A stretch of DNA of 64,000 bases from PALSA-1006 sp963733265 (lineage in GTDB: Bacteria > Pseudomonadota > Gammaproteobacteria > Burkholderiales > Gallionellaceae): NCBI GenBank assembly GCA_963733265.1, contig CAVTCF010000008.1, positions 1 through 64,000 of the forward strand, written 5' to 3'. Both the position numbers and the translations under genes were made by a program. Below the pieces are notes generated by a model. That model was not told the origin of the DNA, did no database searches, and saw only the letters and a list, made by a program, of their open reading frames with translations. Below, one piece after another: positions 1 through 8,874 of this stretch; within the stretch, counting starts at the first letter, position 1, and every line of letters starts with the position of its first letter.

Positions 1-1241
1 TCAGCTTCGTAAATGAGACTATTTACCAAAGGTCGGAAATACCTGAGTACGCTAACAGGAAGGATTCCCTTTTCTCCTGTGTCTGGACGAAGTCTCCACT
101 TTGCCCACTCGACCAGATAATGGGTAATTGACCACATTTGTCCTGCGTACTCTTTTTGCAATAGATTTAAATTTGCATATGTCTGCTGCTGTTTTTCTAA
201 ACAGGTTAAAATTTTATGGGCTATGGCGCGCTGATTACTGAACAAAACTTGTGGAGTAAACGAAGCGGCATGAGTATGGAAGCCTTCAAAGGGTGCACGT
301 GGGAGATTAGTTGGAAGTGTCACGAAATTGGAATCGTCAATAACTGCCCAGTTGGCGATCCGGTGAAGTCCAGTTTCTGGAAGAGAAAAAGTTTCGAAAC
401 GATCACACAGATATGAAGTGACGATACCCATGTGGTCAAGTGACAACGCAACCTGAACTGCTCGGATCAAATCTATCTGAGACCAAGTCTTAGGCCATGC
501 CGTAATACCAAGACGATGAAGGGCATTCAGAAGAATGTCAGACTTGTCTGAATTTGCGAGCGAGTTTGTCCACAATTCAGATTCCTTCAGCAGAATTAAA
601 AGAGTTCCAGTCAATGCATCGGGATACCAACGAGTCGAACTCGTGTATTTATTGTCGTCTTGATTCTGTAACATGGCCCATAGCAATTTACCATCGCCAG
701 TCAGATCCGAACTACGTAACGCACCTAATGCTTTGAGGCGTCGTATAGATGCAATTCCACCAAAAAATACGGCCGAACAAAGTGCGGCATCAGCTAATAG
801 ACTCGCATTAATAGTATTGCAGACAAGACGAGTAAAACTTTCTTCAATGGGTCGGTAGCATTTCAGTAACTGGAAATCCCGATGTACAAATACAGGAGGA
901 ACGTCGGGTAATACAACTTCAGGGTTAAGAAATGCAATTTTCCAAAGACCAGTTTTATTGCCGTTCGAAATAAGTGAATCCCACCATCGAGACAGGATGC
1001 GCCTCTCATCAAAGTTACTTGCAATACCGAGTAGTTTTTCTAGAAACCCCTGGTGCTCGATAGAATCGAGTTGGAAGCCCCTTCTCCCAGCCCACAAATC
1101 CGGAACAAATTTAGCTGTCCAATGAGCAAAATGAGTGAACAGTTTATGACGTAGTGCCAAGTCTCGCGGCACCCGAGCAGATGCCCAGTCTGGCCAAGTA
1201 GCACTGCTAATCTTTTCAGATTTTAGATCAGACTCTTCCAT
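1..1241 (-). CDS. third gene of a recombinase cassette, large protein of unknown function (3' end outside window)
   Basis: The minus-strand frame is open from ATG at 1241 to the window edge, at least 413 codons. The product begins MEESDLKSEK and is rich in Trp and Leu, with no signal peptide or membrane segment. I do not recognise a domain with confidence. It starts one base after the stop of the integrase-like gene (stop codon 1243-1245), so the two are almost certainly co-translated. Being the third member of a fixed operon with a ParB-like protein and an integrase-like protein, it is probably an accessory recombination or mobility factor. That role is inferred only from position. Confidence 0.75.
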   Translation of the reverse strand, partial: MEESDLKSEKISSATWPDWASARVPRDLALRHKLFTHFAHWTAKFVPDLWAGRRGFQLDSIEHQGFLEKLLGIASNFDERRILSRWWDSLISNGNKTGLWKIAFLNPEVVLPDVPPVFVHRDFQLLKCYRPIEESFTRLVCNTINASLLADAALCSAVFFGGIASIRRLKALGALRSSDLTGDGKLLWAMLQNQDDNKYTSSTRWYPDALTGTLLILLKESELWTNSLANSDKSDILLNALHRLGITAWPKTWSQIDLIRAVQVALSLDHMGIVTSYLCDRFETFSLPETGLHRIANWAVIDDSNFVTLPTNLPRAPFEGFHTHAASFTPQVLFSNQRAIAHKILTCLEKQQQTYANLNLLQKEYAGQMWSITHYLVEWAKWRLRPDTGEKGILPVSVLRYFRPLVNSLIYEA

Positions 1242-1242
1242 A

Positions 1243-3756
1243 TCATGAGCGGAGCAGAGGACTTTCGATAACTTCGAAATTGAGTTTATTCATAATCAGA
1301 GCCAAGTGATTTGATATCTGCTTGCGCCAGGTTATGGGTGGCAGGGTGGAGAATCTTCCCCACGACGACTCGCCACGTTTAGCATGGCCAAGTAACGCGT
1401 CAATTAGCACCCCTGAGCATCCGCTGAGAAGTAATTGAGTTCGGATAAAGTGACGTAAAGAAACAAGTCTCAGTTGCCAGTGATCTCCGAGTAGTTCTTC
1501 AATTCTTTTTGAATCGATAGAATTTGGTGACCCACCGAATTCATTGAGCATAAATAATGGTGATGTTCCTCTCTGAAGAACATGTTGGTCATTCTCGCGA
1601 TTTGGTGATGAAGATAGAGACAGAAGTGGAAAAAAATTCCGGGCATCGAGTTGTTTAAGAGCGTTGATGTTGGTCAGAGAAAGGTACTGACGTAATCTAG
1701 TGACATGCCGCGCATATGCATCTAACTGTTCCAATAAAATCGGATGGAGCCAGACAACGCGCGCATTGCGATAGCCATTTGTATCTTTTTCTGAAATGAA
1801 GCAGCAACCTGTCGCTCTGTCTATATCGAATTCGGCAGGGATGGGGTGGTTAACTGCGCGTATTCCTGTTGTAGCCATAAGGAATAAAAGAACATAGGCT
1901 GTGTATGTGTTGTGTAGTTCGTGAACAGGAGTGCCGGCAGCGTTACGTGACTTTTCAAGTGTATTGCGAATATCGTCGACGGTCATCCGGACAGTGCTTA
2001 ACTTGGGAACATGCAGAGAACCAACAAAATGCTCGTCATCATTAAAAAGTCTTAAGAAAGCTGGCGTCAATGGATAATTTCTCGGGATTCGTGCCAATTC
2101 GGTTACGCGATCACAGGCACAGGCATACAATGATTCAAGGAGCCTAGTCGGAATAGCAGAATACACACTTGGATTGTGCAGGTTTGGTGTGCGCCCAGTA
2201 AAATAAGTAGACATCACATCATCGTTAGGTGAAAGTTGTGAAATCAATCCGGGGAGAAATTGTCCGACCCGATTTAATGTTAAGGTCGTAGTATTTTCCT
2301 GATTGAGTCTGCGCAACAGTTCGCTGAAATCCAAATCAAAATTTTGAGAAAACAGGTTTGGATTTTTCGACGTGATTTTTTGCAAAAATGGCGCCAATGA
2401 ATTTTTGATGTCGAGGATAAATCCGGTTTGGGACATAAGGGCACGAGATTGATCTTCAGGTGGCTTATGATTAGGGAGTTCGCACGGAAGCCAGATAGTA
2501 GACGATTTAGAGTACCAGACAATAACATTTGAGGCCGACAAAAATTCACCGGCATGTCTTTGAATCTGACTCAGCTCATCCGGTACTCTGCCGAGAAAGA
2601 AGCGGCATGCGCCCCATGCTGCAATTTGCAGGCGCAGGGAATGTGAAATGTCAGACCATGCATAGTGATCAATGTCATTCAGGACACCAAGCAGAACCCT
2701 GAGTTCAAATCCGGTCAGGGTTGCATGTGTTACAGGTAACTTTTGGTTGCCCATCTCAATTGCCTGTGCAACATAGCGCGCTTTCCGTCGGCTAAGTGAA
2801 ATGCGATCAATCGCATTGAATGCTGAAGCTTTTTGGGTCTCAATTTCAACTGTTTGGCGTGTACTGCCACTGTCTTGTATCGGATCTGCATCGTCGTCGT
2901 CTTGCTCGGAGGCTCTACGCGATTCATTATTATCAAGATTAAAAATTCGTGTATTTATCGGACTTCCTAGTTCCTGCGGTTCTGAAAAAAGGTGGTGAAC
3001 TTCGCTGACGCTGTCGAGTTCTTCACTATGTCGGGATGATCGCACTGAGCCTGTTGAATTGCGGGATGAGAGGGACCGTTGTTCCCATATGTTAGTTTCA
3101 AACCAAACCAGCACACGATGTAAATAGCTAAACCTTTTTTGGTTTCCGGATATTTTGAAAACAAATCCAAATTGATGAAATAATTCTTCAATTCGTTTAC
3201 ATAGTTGAGCAGGCGTTAACGCAACGGTCGGTAGCTCGCGAAGTATTAGAATTTCGTTCTCAGTGGGATCAGTGAGTTGACGCAAACACAAACCAACGTT
3301 ATAAAAAATATTTATGAATTGTTCAGGTGTAGTCGATCTGGCTTCTTGGAGCTTGGATTGAACCGGCAGAAACGAGGCAAGAAGCGCGCGGTACTGGGGT
3401 AGCAATTCAGAATATTTACTGAGTTCATAATAATATACACAGTAATGTGGCTTATCCTCGTAGTGAGGTCTCATCGTTTGGCGTTCGGGGTCCTCACGAG
3501 CAGTAGTGATACAGGATGTTACAGGGATATCGCCAGTAAGGATTCTGTCTACTATTAGATCGATTTTGGAGATAAAAGCAGCTTCGGATTCGTAGTTTAA
3601 AGGCTTGTACAGATCAAAGATAATCCGAAATTCTTCAAGAATTTGCAGTATTTTACTGAGTTCGTCAGGGGCGTCCAATAGGCTGGTTAGAGGGGAAATG
3701 ATGCTGCGGACATAAGCCTCATCTTCACTAATTTCGAACTTGGTTTTCGAGATCAT
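1243..3756 (-). CDS. large tyrosine-recombinase-like protein (837 aa)
   Basis: The C-terminal third has the landmarks of the tyrosine recombinase fold: TGIRAVNHP for the first catalytic Arg, a Lys in SEKDTNGYR, the H-x-x-R box in SLRHFIRTQ, and LLGHAKRG for the LGH motif. After LGH there is no tyrosine in the remaining residues; WGRF and ITWR occupy the place where the nucleophile is expected. At 837 aa it is about twice the length of ordinary phage integrases, and the long N-terminal half is unassigned. It lies between a ParB-like gene (14-bp gap) and an unknown large gene (1-bp gap). It is either a divergent recombinase with a displaced nucleophile or a catalytically changed partner subunit. 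Confidence 0.75.
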   Translation of the reverse strand: MISKTKFEISEDEAYVRSIISPLTSLLDAPDELSKILQILEEFRIIFDLYKPLNYESEAAFISKIDLIVDRILTGDIPVTSCITTAREDPERQTMRPHYEDKPHYCVYYYELSKYSELLPQYRALLASFLPVQSKLQEARSTTPEQFINIFYNVGLCLRQLTDPTENEILILRELPTVALTPAQLCKRIEELFHQFGFVFKISGNQKRFSYLHRVLVWFETNIWEQRSLSSRNSTGSVRSSRHSEELDSVSEVHHLFSEPQELGSPINTRIFNLDNNESRRASEQDDDDADPIQDSGSTRQTVEIETQKASAFNAIDRISLSRRKARYVAQAIEMGNQKLPVTHATLTGFELRVLLGVLNDIDHYAWSDISHSLRLQIAAWGACRFFLGRVPDELSQIQRHAGEFLSASNVIVWYSKSSTIWLPCELPNHKPPEDQSRALMSQTGFILDIKNSLAPFLQKITSKNPNLFSQNFDLDFSELLRRLNQENTTTLTLNRVGQFLPGLISQLSPNDDVMSTYFTGRTPNLHNPSVYSAIPTRLLESLYACACDRVTELARIPRNYPLTPAFLRLFNDDEHFVGSLHVPKLSTVRMTVDDIRNTLEKSRNAAGTPVHELHNTYTAYVLLFLMATTGIRAVNHPIPAEFDIDRATGCCFISEKDTNGYRNARVVWLHPILLEQLDAYARHVTRLRQYLSLTNINALKQLDARNFFPLLSLSSSPNRENDQHVLQRGTSPLFMLNEFGGSPNSIDSKRIEELLGDHWQLRLVSLRHFIRTQLLLSGCSGVLIDALLGHAKRGESSWGRFSTLPPITWRKQISNHLALIMNKLNFEVIESPLLRS

Positions 3757-3770
3757 ATTTCTATGCCAAA

Positions 3771-4412
3771 CTAAATTTCGTCAAAAAATTTGGCAAAGCC
3801 AAGTGTAGTCTGGGTATTGGGTGATGGTTGTAAGAGCTTTACCAGTTTTTGGCGAGGTTCTTTTGTTATTCGGTGTAAAGTGGCATGGGAAACGCCAAGT
3901 ATTTTGGCAATCTTTTGCGCGTTTGAGGCGTCTAGAAAACGTGAGGCTTCTTTAGAAAACTTAGTATCATCAAGAAGTGCTGAAGCAAGCAATGCTTTGG
4001 TTGCTTCGTCAGGACGACGCAGAAGAACCGAGCACAGAAAATCCAATGCTTCAAAAGACTGCTTGTTATCAAGATATTCTTTACTCAGCAGAGTTGCCTG
4101 AATCTTGGGTTGACGCGGTATCTGTTCGCCAATCAATTGTAGGGTTCGCCGCCCCCCCAACAATTGATAAAGGGGAACTTTCTGTTTTTTCGATTGAATA
4201 TTGATTTGCTGGCCGGTGTCGGCGACTAATATTGGTTGAAGTAATTGAAGCAGGGGGAGTGTATCTTTTTTTACTGCGGGCACCGACATTGGAAAAAAAT
4301 TGCTGTTGTCTATCCAATTAAAAGTGCTGATTGGAACGCTAATCTGTTCGAAAGACAATTGAATGATTCGAGGACATGTACCCTGTAAAACTTGTTTATT
4401 ACTTGGTGACAT
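3771..4412 (-). CDS. ParB-like domain protein with helix-turn-helix
   Basis: The protein has 213 aa from ATG 4412, which has GAAGG six bases upstream and is preferred over an in-frame TTG at 4424. An N-terminal segment around residues 50-95 (LLQPILV ... YQLLGGRRTL) resembles the ParB/sulfiredoxin-like fold with its G-x-R-R signature. A C-terminal helix-turn-helix reads AQKIAKILGVSHATLHRI. This combination suggests a DNA-binding factor. As first gene of the three-gene operon it may guide or regulate the recombinase-like partner. It is not a chromosomal ParB: no ParA is present and it is shorter. The fold call is by eye and moderate. Confidence 0.6.
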   Translation of the reverse strand: MSPSNKQVLQGTCPRIIQLSFEQISVPISTFNWIDNSNFFPMSVPAVKKDTLPLLQLLQPILVADTGQQINIQSKKQKVPLYQLLGGRRTLQLIGEQIPRQPKIQATLLSKEYLDNKQSFEALDFLCSVLLRRPDEATKALLASALLDDTKFSKEASRFLDASNAQKIAKILGVSHATLHRITKEPRQKLVKLLQPSPNTQTTLGFAKFFDEI

Positions 4413-4556
4413 AATGGCCTTCAATTTTGACTAAATAAATCAGACTCTAAATTTGAAGCAACAGATAAATAACCATAAGTTAATTTGCTTGTGAGCGAAT
4501 ACATGTTTCTAGCAGTTTAATTTTACATGGCAAATTTCCATACTGAGGACACGAAG

Positions 4557-4871
4557 CTAAATGATTTTATCCAATTCGTCTGCGGTAACCGGCTCACGCT
4601 CGGCACGTCTGATATGTATAACGTCGACCTCTGTGAGAACGCGGTAAAAAGCGATAAATGTGCCTCCAGCCACGACCAGACGACGGACACCCGGCGACAA
4701 CTCGTAAGGTGGCGCGATCTCTGGATTGTTTTCAAGCTCCAACACGGGTTGCTTGATCTGCTGGATCATTTTCTTCGCAAGTAGTGAGCCGCCAATTTCT
4801 TTGTAATACTCCTTGATTTTCGCCATGTCTTCCTTGGCCTGGTCAAGTAATCTAACTCGCATTGTCAGCAT
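4557..4871 (-). CDS. ParE/RelE-family toxin
   Basis: A 104-aa protein of ParE type: an N-terminal strand and helical hairpin (RVRLLDQAKEDMAKIKEYY), then ELSPGVRRLVVAGGTFIAFYRV and VDVIHIRRAERE, the usual C-terminal strands with HIRRA. ParE toxins poison gyrase and RelE toxins cleave mRNA; the sequence alone fits ParE better. The gene overlaps the end of the upstream antitoxin-like gene by 20 bp. ATG codons at 4871 and 4862 are both possible starts, and family proteins usually begin near the second (MRVRLLDQ). Immediate overlap with a 144-aa partner supports a working TA pair. Confidence 0.8.
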   Translation of the reverse strand: MLTMRVRLLDQAKEDMAKIKEYYKEIGGSLLAKKMIQQIKQPVLELENNPEIAPPYELSPGVRRLVVAGGTFIAFYRVLTEVDVIHIRRAEREPVTADELDKII

Positions 4872-5286
4872 CCAGTTCTGCTTCTAACTCGGCAAACACG
4901 TCCTTGGCGTCATGCCATACTGCATCAGGCGAATTAGCAATTGCGATCCTTTCGTCCAACAAACGCTTGAGATCTCCAGCCGCATGATTTTTCTTCATGG
5001 CAAGCGAACGGTCTGGGCGCGTATGTCGATCTGAGTCGTCGTCAGGTTGCCACTGAGCCACCGAATAATGCCCCCCCTCCAAGCCCAACTCGCGAACAAT
5101 TTCAAACGCCTTGATCGGATTAACGAAACGGCGTACTTCCTTGGATACCGAAGCAATAAGCATCGCTGATCCGTTGCGAGTTTCAAACTCCAGGGCGAAC
5201 ACACTGCCCACAGGCCGCAAGTTGGCCGACAATACCCCACCAGAAGCTGCCGCAGAACGAGCCTGTTCAATAGTGAATGTTTTCAT
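4852..5286 (-). CDS. probable antitoxin partner of the ParE-like toxin
   Basis: A 144-aa soluble protein beginning MKTFTIEQAR, directly upstream of and overlapping the ParE-like toxin by 20 bp. The first ~75 residues form a compact domain (SAAASGGVLSANL ... RRFVNPIKAFEIVRELG). The C-terminal part is charged and acidic (FAELEAELDADNAS), as expected for the toxin-neutralising tail of an antitoxin. I do not recognise a classical DNA-binding motif. The antitoxin call rests on gene order and overlap rather than on the domain itself. Confidence 0.65.
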   Translation of the reverse strand: MKTFTIEQARSAAASGGVLSANLRPVGSVFALEFETRNGSAMLIASVSKEVRRFVNPIKAFEIVRELGLEGGHYSVAQWQPDDDSDRHTRPDRSLAMKKNHAAGDLKRLLDERIAIANSPDAVWHDAKDVFAELEAELDADNAS

Positions 5287-5759
5287 AATATCGTTAACTA
5301 TAAGAAATTAATGATTTATTGTAAATCATGCAATTGTAACTATCAATCGTTGTTTTGTTTAACATAAAACCTGTACGTTACACCTACTGTATCGCGCGAT
5401 ATTACAGAGCAATCCATGTATAACTTCTACAAGTAATCCGTAGGAGTGCTTCCTTTAATACTCAACTTTTGAAGCTGCAAAAACGCAAAAAAGAATGAAA
5501 ATTTGTCTCACAATGAGATAGACATAATTATAGTTCTACTTTTGGAATAGGCAAGGGCAAAGTAAGTCGGCATGAGGTGACCAAACCTCATTTTTTGGCG
5601 ATCAAATAATTGACTAGATAACGGGTTGTTTTGGTATTATATGGTGCAACACGTTATTATTAAGCAAATTATTCAAAAATTAGTTAAGAATTATTCGTGA
5701 AATAATACATCAGGTTGCACGATAAATGACGTTACAGAACGTTTAAAACCGACTGTCAG
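5287..5759. other. intergenic region, no gene seen
   Basis: About 470 AT-rich bases between the TA pair and the tRNA-Arg fragment. I find no open frame of convincing composition on either strand. It holds the promoter side of the antitoxin gene and ends at the 16-bp direct repeat that begins at 5760. Confidence 0.6.
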
Positions 5760-5775
5760 GAATGGATTCCGAAGC
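5760..5775 (+). repeat. 16-bp direct repeat, left copy (candidate att core)
   Basis: GAATGGATTCCGAAGC occurs here and again at 40207-40222, flanking a 34.4-kb segment. It overlaps the start of a tRNA-Arg 3' half (5767). An excisionase-like gene and an integrase lie just inside this end. This arrangement fits an attachment-site duplication. Confidence 0.65.
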
Positions 5776-5811
5776 CAGAGGTGGTGGGTTCGAATCCCGC
5801 CGAGCGCACCA
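5767..5811 (+). repeat. tRNA-Arg 3' half (att-type fragment)
   Basis: 45 bases from the anticodon loop (TTCCGAAGCC) through the T arm (GGTTCGAATCC) to CCA. They match 40424-40468 of the intact tRNA-Arg at 41 of 45 positions. The 5' half is absent, so this is not a functional tRNA. It is the type of fragment that integrative elements carry or leave behind when using a tRNA as attB. Confidence 0.85.
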
Positions 5812-5864
5812 AATTCAGACTTACGGTCATGTGACCAAGGGTCATCAAAATCTACTACAAAATC

Positions 5865-5907
5865 TTGGTGACTAATTGGTGACTAAATGGTGACTGTTTG
5901 GTGACTT
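5865..5907 (+). repeat. four TTGGTGACT direct repeats (candidate integrase arm sites)
   Basis: Four close copies of (T)TGGTGACT spaced 10-12 bp apart begin about 50 bp inside the tRNA fragment and upstream of the integrase block. Short direct repeats at this distance from a core site are typical of arm-type binding sites for tyrosine integrases. The binding role is inferred. Confidence 0.55.
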
Positions 5908-5988
5908 TGCAAAATCGGGATTGTTGGCAAATGCGAAATTTTGAGTATTGGTCTAGGTGACTATCCACAAATTCCATTGACGCTCAAA

Positions 5989-6225
5989 TCATGAGTCGCC
6001 AGTTTTCTCATTGATATATTCCATCAAGTCTTCAACCTTACAATCAAAAAATGCGCACAGCATGTCAATGTTGTTCGTGACAGTGCTGTACCCCTTTTGA
6101 TTGACCATCTTGGACAGCGATCCACGGTTGATGCCCGTGGCTTCGGACAGTTCAGATATGGTCACTCTTCTACCATCCTTAAACTGTTTCTCAGCCAGTA
6201 ATTCAGTTATTCGAAATCTAATCAT
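5989..6225 (-). CDS. small XRE/Cro-type regulator
   Basis: A 78-aa single-domain repressor-like protein with a helix-turn-helix (TISELSEATGINRGSLSKMV) and the C-terminal FDCKVEDLMEYI tail common in short XRE proteins. It is divergent from the excisionase-integrase pair, with a 127-bp shared promoter region containing repeats. It therefore probably controls integration genes of this element and itself. Confidence 0.8.
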   Translation of the reverse strand: MIRFRITELLAEKQFKDGRRVTISELSEATGINRGSLSKMVNQKGYSTVTNNIDMLCAFFDCKVEDLMEYINEKTGDS

Positions 6226-6251
6226 TGTGCATAAATGTTAACACTTGTGCA
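6224..6251. promoter_or_regulatory. putative operator between XRE and excisionase genes
   Basis: TTGTGCAT occurs as a direct repeat at 6224-6231 and 6244-6251, two helical turns apart, around an ATGTTAACAC motif. It sits at the start of the XRE gene and upstream of the divergent excisionase-like gene. It is a likely XRE binding site, inferred from position. Confidence 0.4.
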
Positions 6252-6352
6252 TTAGTTGTTGCAATTTTTTTATTGTGTGTTAATATATCCGCACATTCGG
6301 GTATTTATAGAACCGTATGTGCCTTATACTAACCACATGGAGATTTGCAAAC

Positions 6353-6583
6353 ATGAATGGAACTTACTTAACCACAGATGCATTGGCTGCGCGTATCCAC
6401 TATGACCCTAGAACTATTCGGGAACGCCTAAAGGATAGTGTACTGATAGAAGGCACTCATTATTTCCGCCCGTTTGGCGGGCGCAAGATTCTGTATATAT
6501 GGGAAGCAATTGAACGTGATATGAAAAACTCTGTAAGCCACTTAGGCATCCCAATGGCAAACGGCGAGGTGTGCAATGGCTAG
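6353..6583 (+). CDS. excisionase-like winged-helix protein
   Basis: A 76-aa protein from ATG 6353, chosen because GGAG lies about ten bases upstream; a longer frame from 6317 has no ribosome site. The sequence LTTDALAARIHYDPRTIRER followed by HYFRPFGGRKILYIWEAIER is a MerR/Xis-like DNA-binding domain with a wing. It overlaps the integrase start by 8 bp, so excision and integration functions are co-expressed. The call as recombination directionality factor is inferred from size, fold and coupling. Confidence 0.7.
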   Translation: MNGTYLTTDALAARIHYDPRTIRERLKDSVLIEGTHYFRPFGGRKILYIWEAIERDMKNSVSHLGIPMANGEVCNG

Positions 6584-7838
6584 CATTCAAACTCGTAAAA
6601 GAGATAACACGATAATTATCGACTTCTACTTAAAAGGTATTCGCTGCCGAGAACAAACAGCTCTTACCGATACAGATGTAAATCGCAGGAAAGTGCAAAA
6701 GGTTCTTGACCGAATCGAAGCAGAAATTGCATCAGGAACATTTGACTATCGTCGATTTTTCCCTGGAAGCAAGAACGCAGAAAAGTTCGACGAAGCGGCA
6801 CCGCAGTTAGCTGCCAGCCAAACCACTCAAACTGTGGCTGGAGCAATAGCGCAGGGACTTGGCCAAGTGAATGCTGGTGTCGCTGGTACGCCATTGTTTC
6901 GGGATTTTGCAGAAACGTGGTACGCAGAGAAAGAAGTCGAGTGGAGACGATCTCACAAGATAAACATCCGTGCCGATTTGGATGGGCGAATTATTCCACG
7001 GTGGGGTGATTGGGAGGTCGGCCGAATCACAAAACCGGACATACTTGGCTACCGTGCTGAGCTCGCCAAAGTACAGGCACGGGGCAAAACAACAATGCTG
7101 TCCAATCGTCGCATCAACAGAATAATTAATCAATTGAGGCAAGTTATCAATGAAGCCGCCGACCGGTATGATTTTCGCACACCGTTCCAGAATATGAAAC
7201 AACTTAAGGTGAAGCGTACAGATGTCGATCCGTTCACACTGGATGAAGTGAAGATGATTCTTGCAGCCATCCGCCCAGACTTTCGCAGCTACTACACCCT
7301 CAGATTTTTTACCGGCATGCGTACTGGTGAGGCCGATGGGCTTAAGTGGAAATATGTGGACTTTGAACGACGGCTGATTCTAGTGCGAGAAACAATCGTG
7401 CTGGGTGAAGATGAATATACCAAGAACGACAGTTCACAACGCGATATACAAATGTCGCAAGTAGTCTATGACGCACTCAAAGCGCAAGAGAAGGTATCGC
7501 TTGGTAAATGCGAATATGTTTTTTGCTCGCGAAACTTGAAACCGCTCGATAACAAAAACGTAACGAATCGTGTGTGGTTTCCGATACTCCGCCATCTGAA
7601 CTTGACGAAACGTCGAGCCTATCAAACCCGTCATACCGCTGCCACTTTGTGGCTGGGAGCAGGAGAGAACCCAGAATGGATTGCCCGGCAAATGGGCCAC
7701 ACCACTACTGAAATGCTTTTCCGGGTGTATTCACGCTATGTACCCAATCTGACCCGCCAGGACGGCAGCGCATTTGAGCGGCTGATGCTGCAAAGCGGTA
7801 CAGCAAATCCAGCAGGCGCGGATACAGTAGATATATAA
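6576..7838 (+). CDS. int: tyrosine site-specific integrase
   Basis: A 420-aa phage-type integrase. It has an N-terminal arm-binding domain with DUF3596-like character (MASIQTRKRDNTIIIDFYLKG), a core-binding domain around FRDFAETWYAEK, and a C-terminal catalytic domain. Catalytic landmarks are Arg in RFFTGMRTGEADGL, H-x-x-R in RRAYQTRHTAATL, the GH of QMGHTT and the nucleophile region MLFRVYSRYV. All are intact. It is 0.8 kb from the tRNA-Arg fragment and preceded by an overlapping excisionase-like gene, the standard left end of a tRNA-targeting island. Sequence right of its stop belongs to a different, truncated gene, so the element may have lost DNA here. Confidence 0.92.
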   Translation: MASIQTRKRDNTIIIDFYLKGIRCREQTALTDTDVNRRKVQKVLDRIEAEIASGTFDYRRFFPGSKNAEKFDEAAPQLAASQTTQTVAGAIAQGLGQVNAGVAGTPLFRDFAETWYAEKEVEWRRSHKINIRADLDGRIIPRWGDWEVGRITKPDILGYRAELAKVQARGKTTMLSNRRINRIINQLRQVINEAADRYDFRTPFQNMKQLKVKRTDVDPFTLDEVKMILAAIRPDFRSYYTLRFFTGMRTGEADGLKWKYVDFERRLILVRETIVLGEDEYTKNDSSQRDIQMSQVVYDALKAQEKVSLGKCEYVFCSRNLKPLDNKNVTNRVWFPILRHLNLTKRRAYQTRHTAATLWLGAGENPEWIARQMGHTTTEMLFRVYSRYVPNLTRQDGSAFERLMLQSGTANPAGADTVDI

Positions 7839-7966
7839 TGCACTGCAAGCCACGCTGCACCACCCAACAAGGCGATACCGGTGATAATGGCCAACTGTGT
7901 GTTACGGGGCAACGCGCGAGCCTCGTGAGCATTTTCATGGGGGGTAGCTTCACTTTGAAATGTCAT
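7839..7966 (-). pseudogene. 5' fragment of a gene for a membrane protein
   Basis: The frame starts at 7966 and encodes a hydrophilic N-terminus followed by one hydrophobic segment (LAIITGIALLGGAAWLAVHY). The frame then runs into the 3' end of the integrase on the opposite strand and ends at 7736 with no sensible protein. It is probably the start of a gene cut off at the integrase boundary. It diverges from the response regulator at 8191. Confidence 0.45.
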
Positions 7967-8190
7967 TTTTCTCTTCGATTATTTATCCGTATGTAAACCC
8001 GACTGCACTGTCGGGACGAGGCGCGGAGTCTAAGGGAACAGGCTTACAGGACACTGTGCCGAACCTTTCAGGAAGCTGACAGTGGAAAATATATTTATAC
8101 ACGCCCGCTGTCTGATATATTTCCAAAGAAGTTGGCGATACAAGTGAGCCATGAAAAATGGCTGGACAAACTTAAGCAAGGAATAAATAC

Positions 8191-8874
8191 GTGCGCATTT
8201 TGTTGGTGGAAGACGATCTCTCCTTGGGTGAAACGACTGCACGGGCATTGCGCTCGCAAAATTGGATTGTCGACTGGAGTCAAAACGGAGAAGCTGTTTC
8301 TGGTGCTGTAAAGTTAGCCGTCTACGACCTGGTCGTGCTGGATGTGGGATTGCCGGGAATTGACGGTTTTGAAGTTCTGCGGCGTTTGCGCTCCCATCAA
8401 GAGGCAATGCCGGTATTGATGCTCACCGCAAGAGATGCGGTAGAAGATAAGGTGCATGGCCTGCAACTTGGCGCGGATGATTATCTTGTAAAACCGTTTG
8501 CGTTAACCGAATTGCTTGCGCGCATTCAAGCACTCACACGGCGATTCCATGCACGTCAACATAATGAACTGATTTTGGGAAATTTGCGCTTGGACTTGAG
8601 TGCTAAGCGGGCCTTTTTGTCAGATAAGCCTCTGGAGTTATTACCCCGCGAATGGGCAGTAATGGTCTATCTGCTAAATAATGCCGGCAAGGTGGTCAGC
8701 AAAGAACAAATTCTGGATGCAATTTCCGGATGGGACGAATCACCTTCGAGCAATGCAATCGAAGTTTATATTTCCCGACTTCGGGCGAAACTTGTTGGTG
8801 CCGGAATTTCCATTCGGGCTATCAGGGGGTTCGGCTATTTGGTAGAGGAATCGGCAAATGACCCGCAGCCTTAA
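8191..8874 (+). CDS. OmpR/PhoB-family response regulator
   Basis: A 227-aa two-domain regulator. The receiver has the acidic pair at E7-D8-D9, phospho-acceptor Asp51 (VVLDVGLPG) and Lys101 (LVKPF). A winged-helix output domain follows (LLPREWAVMVYLLNNAGKVV ... IRAIRGFGYLVE), closest in style to the QseB/PmrA group. Start is GTG with AAGGA eight bases upstream. It overlaps the sensor kinase gene by 17 bp. That kinase is truncated, so the regulator may be orphaned. Confidence 0.92.
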   Translation: MRILLVEDDLSLGETTARALRSQNWIVDWSQNGEAVSGAVKLAVYDLVVLDVGLPGIDGFEVLRRLRSHQEAMPVLMLTARDAVEDKVHGLQLGADDYLVKPFALTELLARIQALTRRFHARQHNELILGNLRLDLSAKRAFLSDKPLELLPREWAVMVYLLNNAGKVVSKEQILDAISGWDESPSSNAIEVYISRLRAKLVGAGISIRAIRGFGYLVEESANDPQP

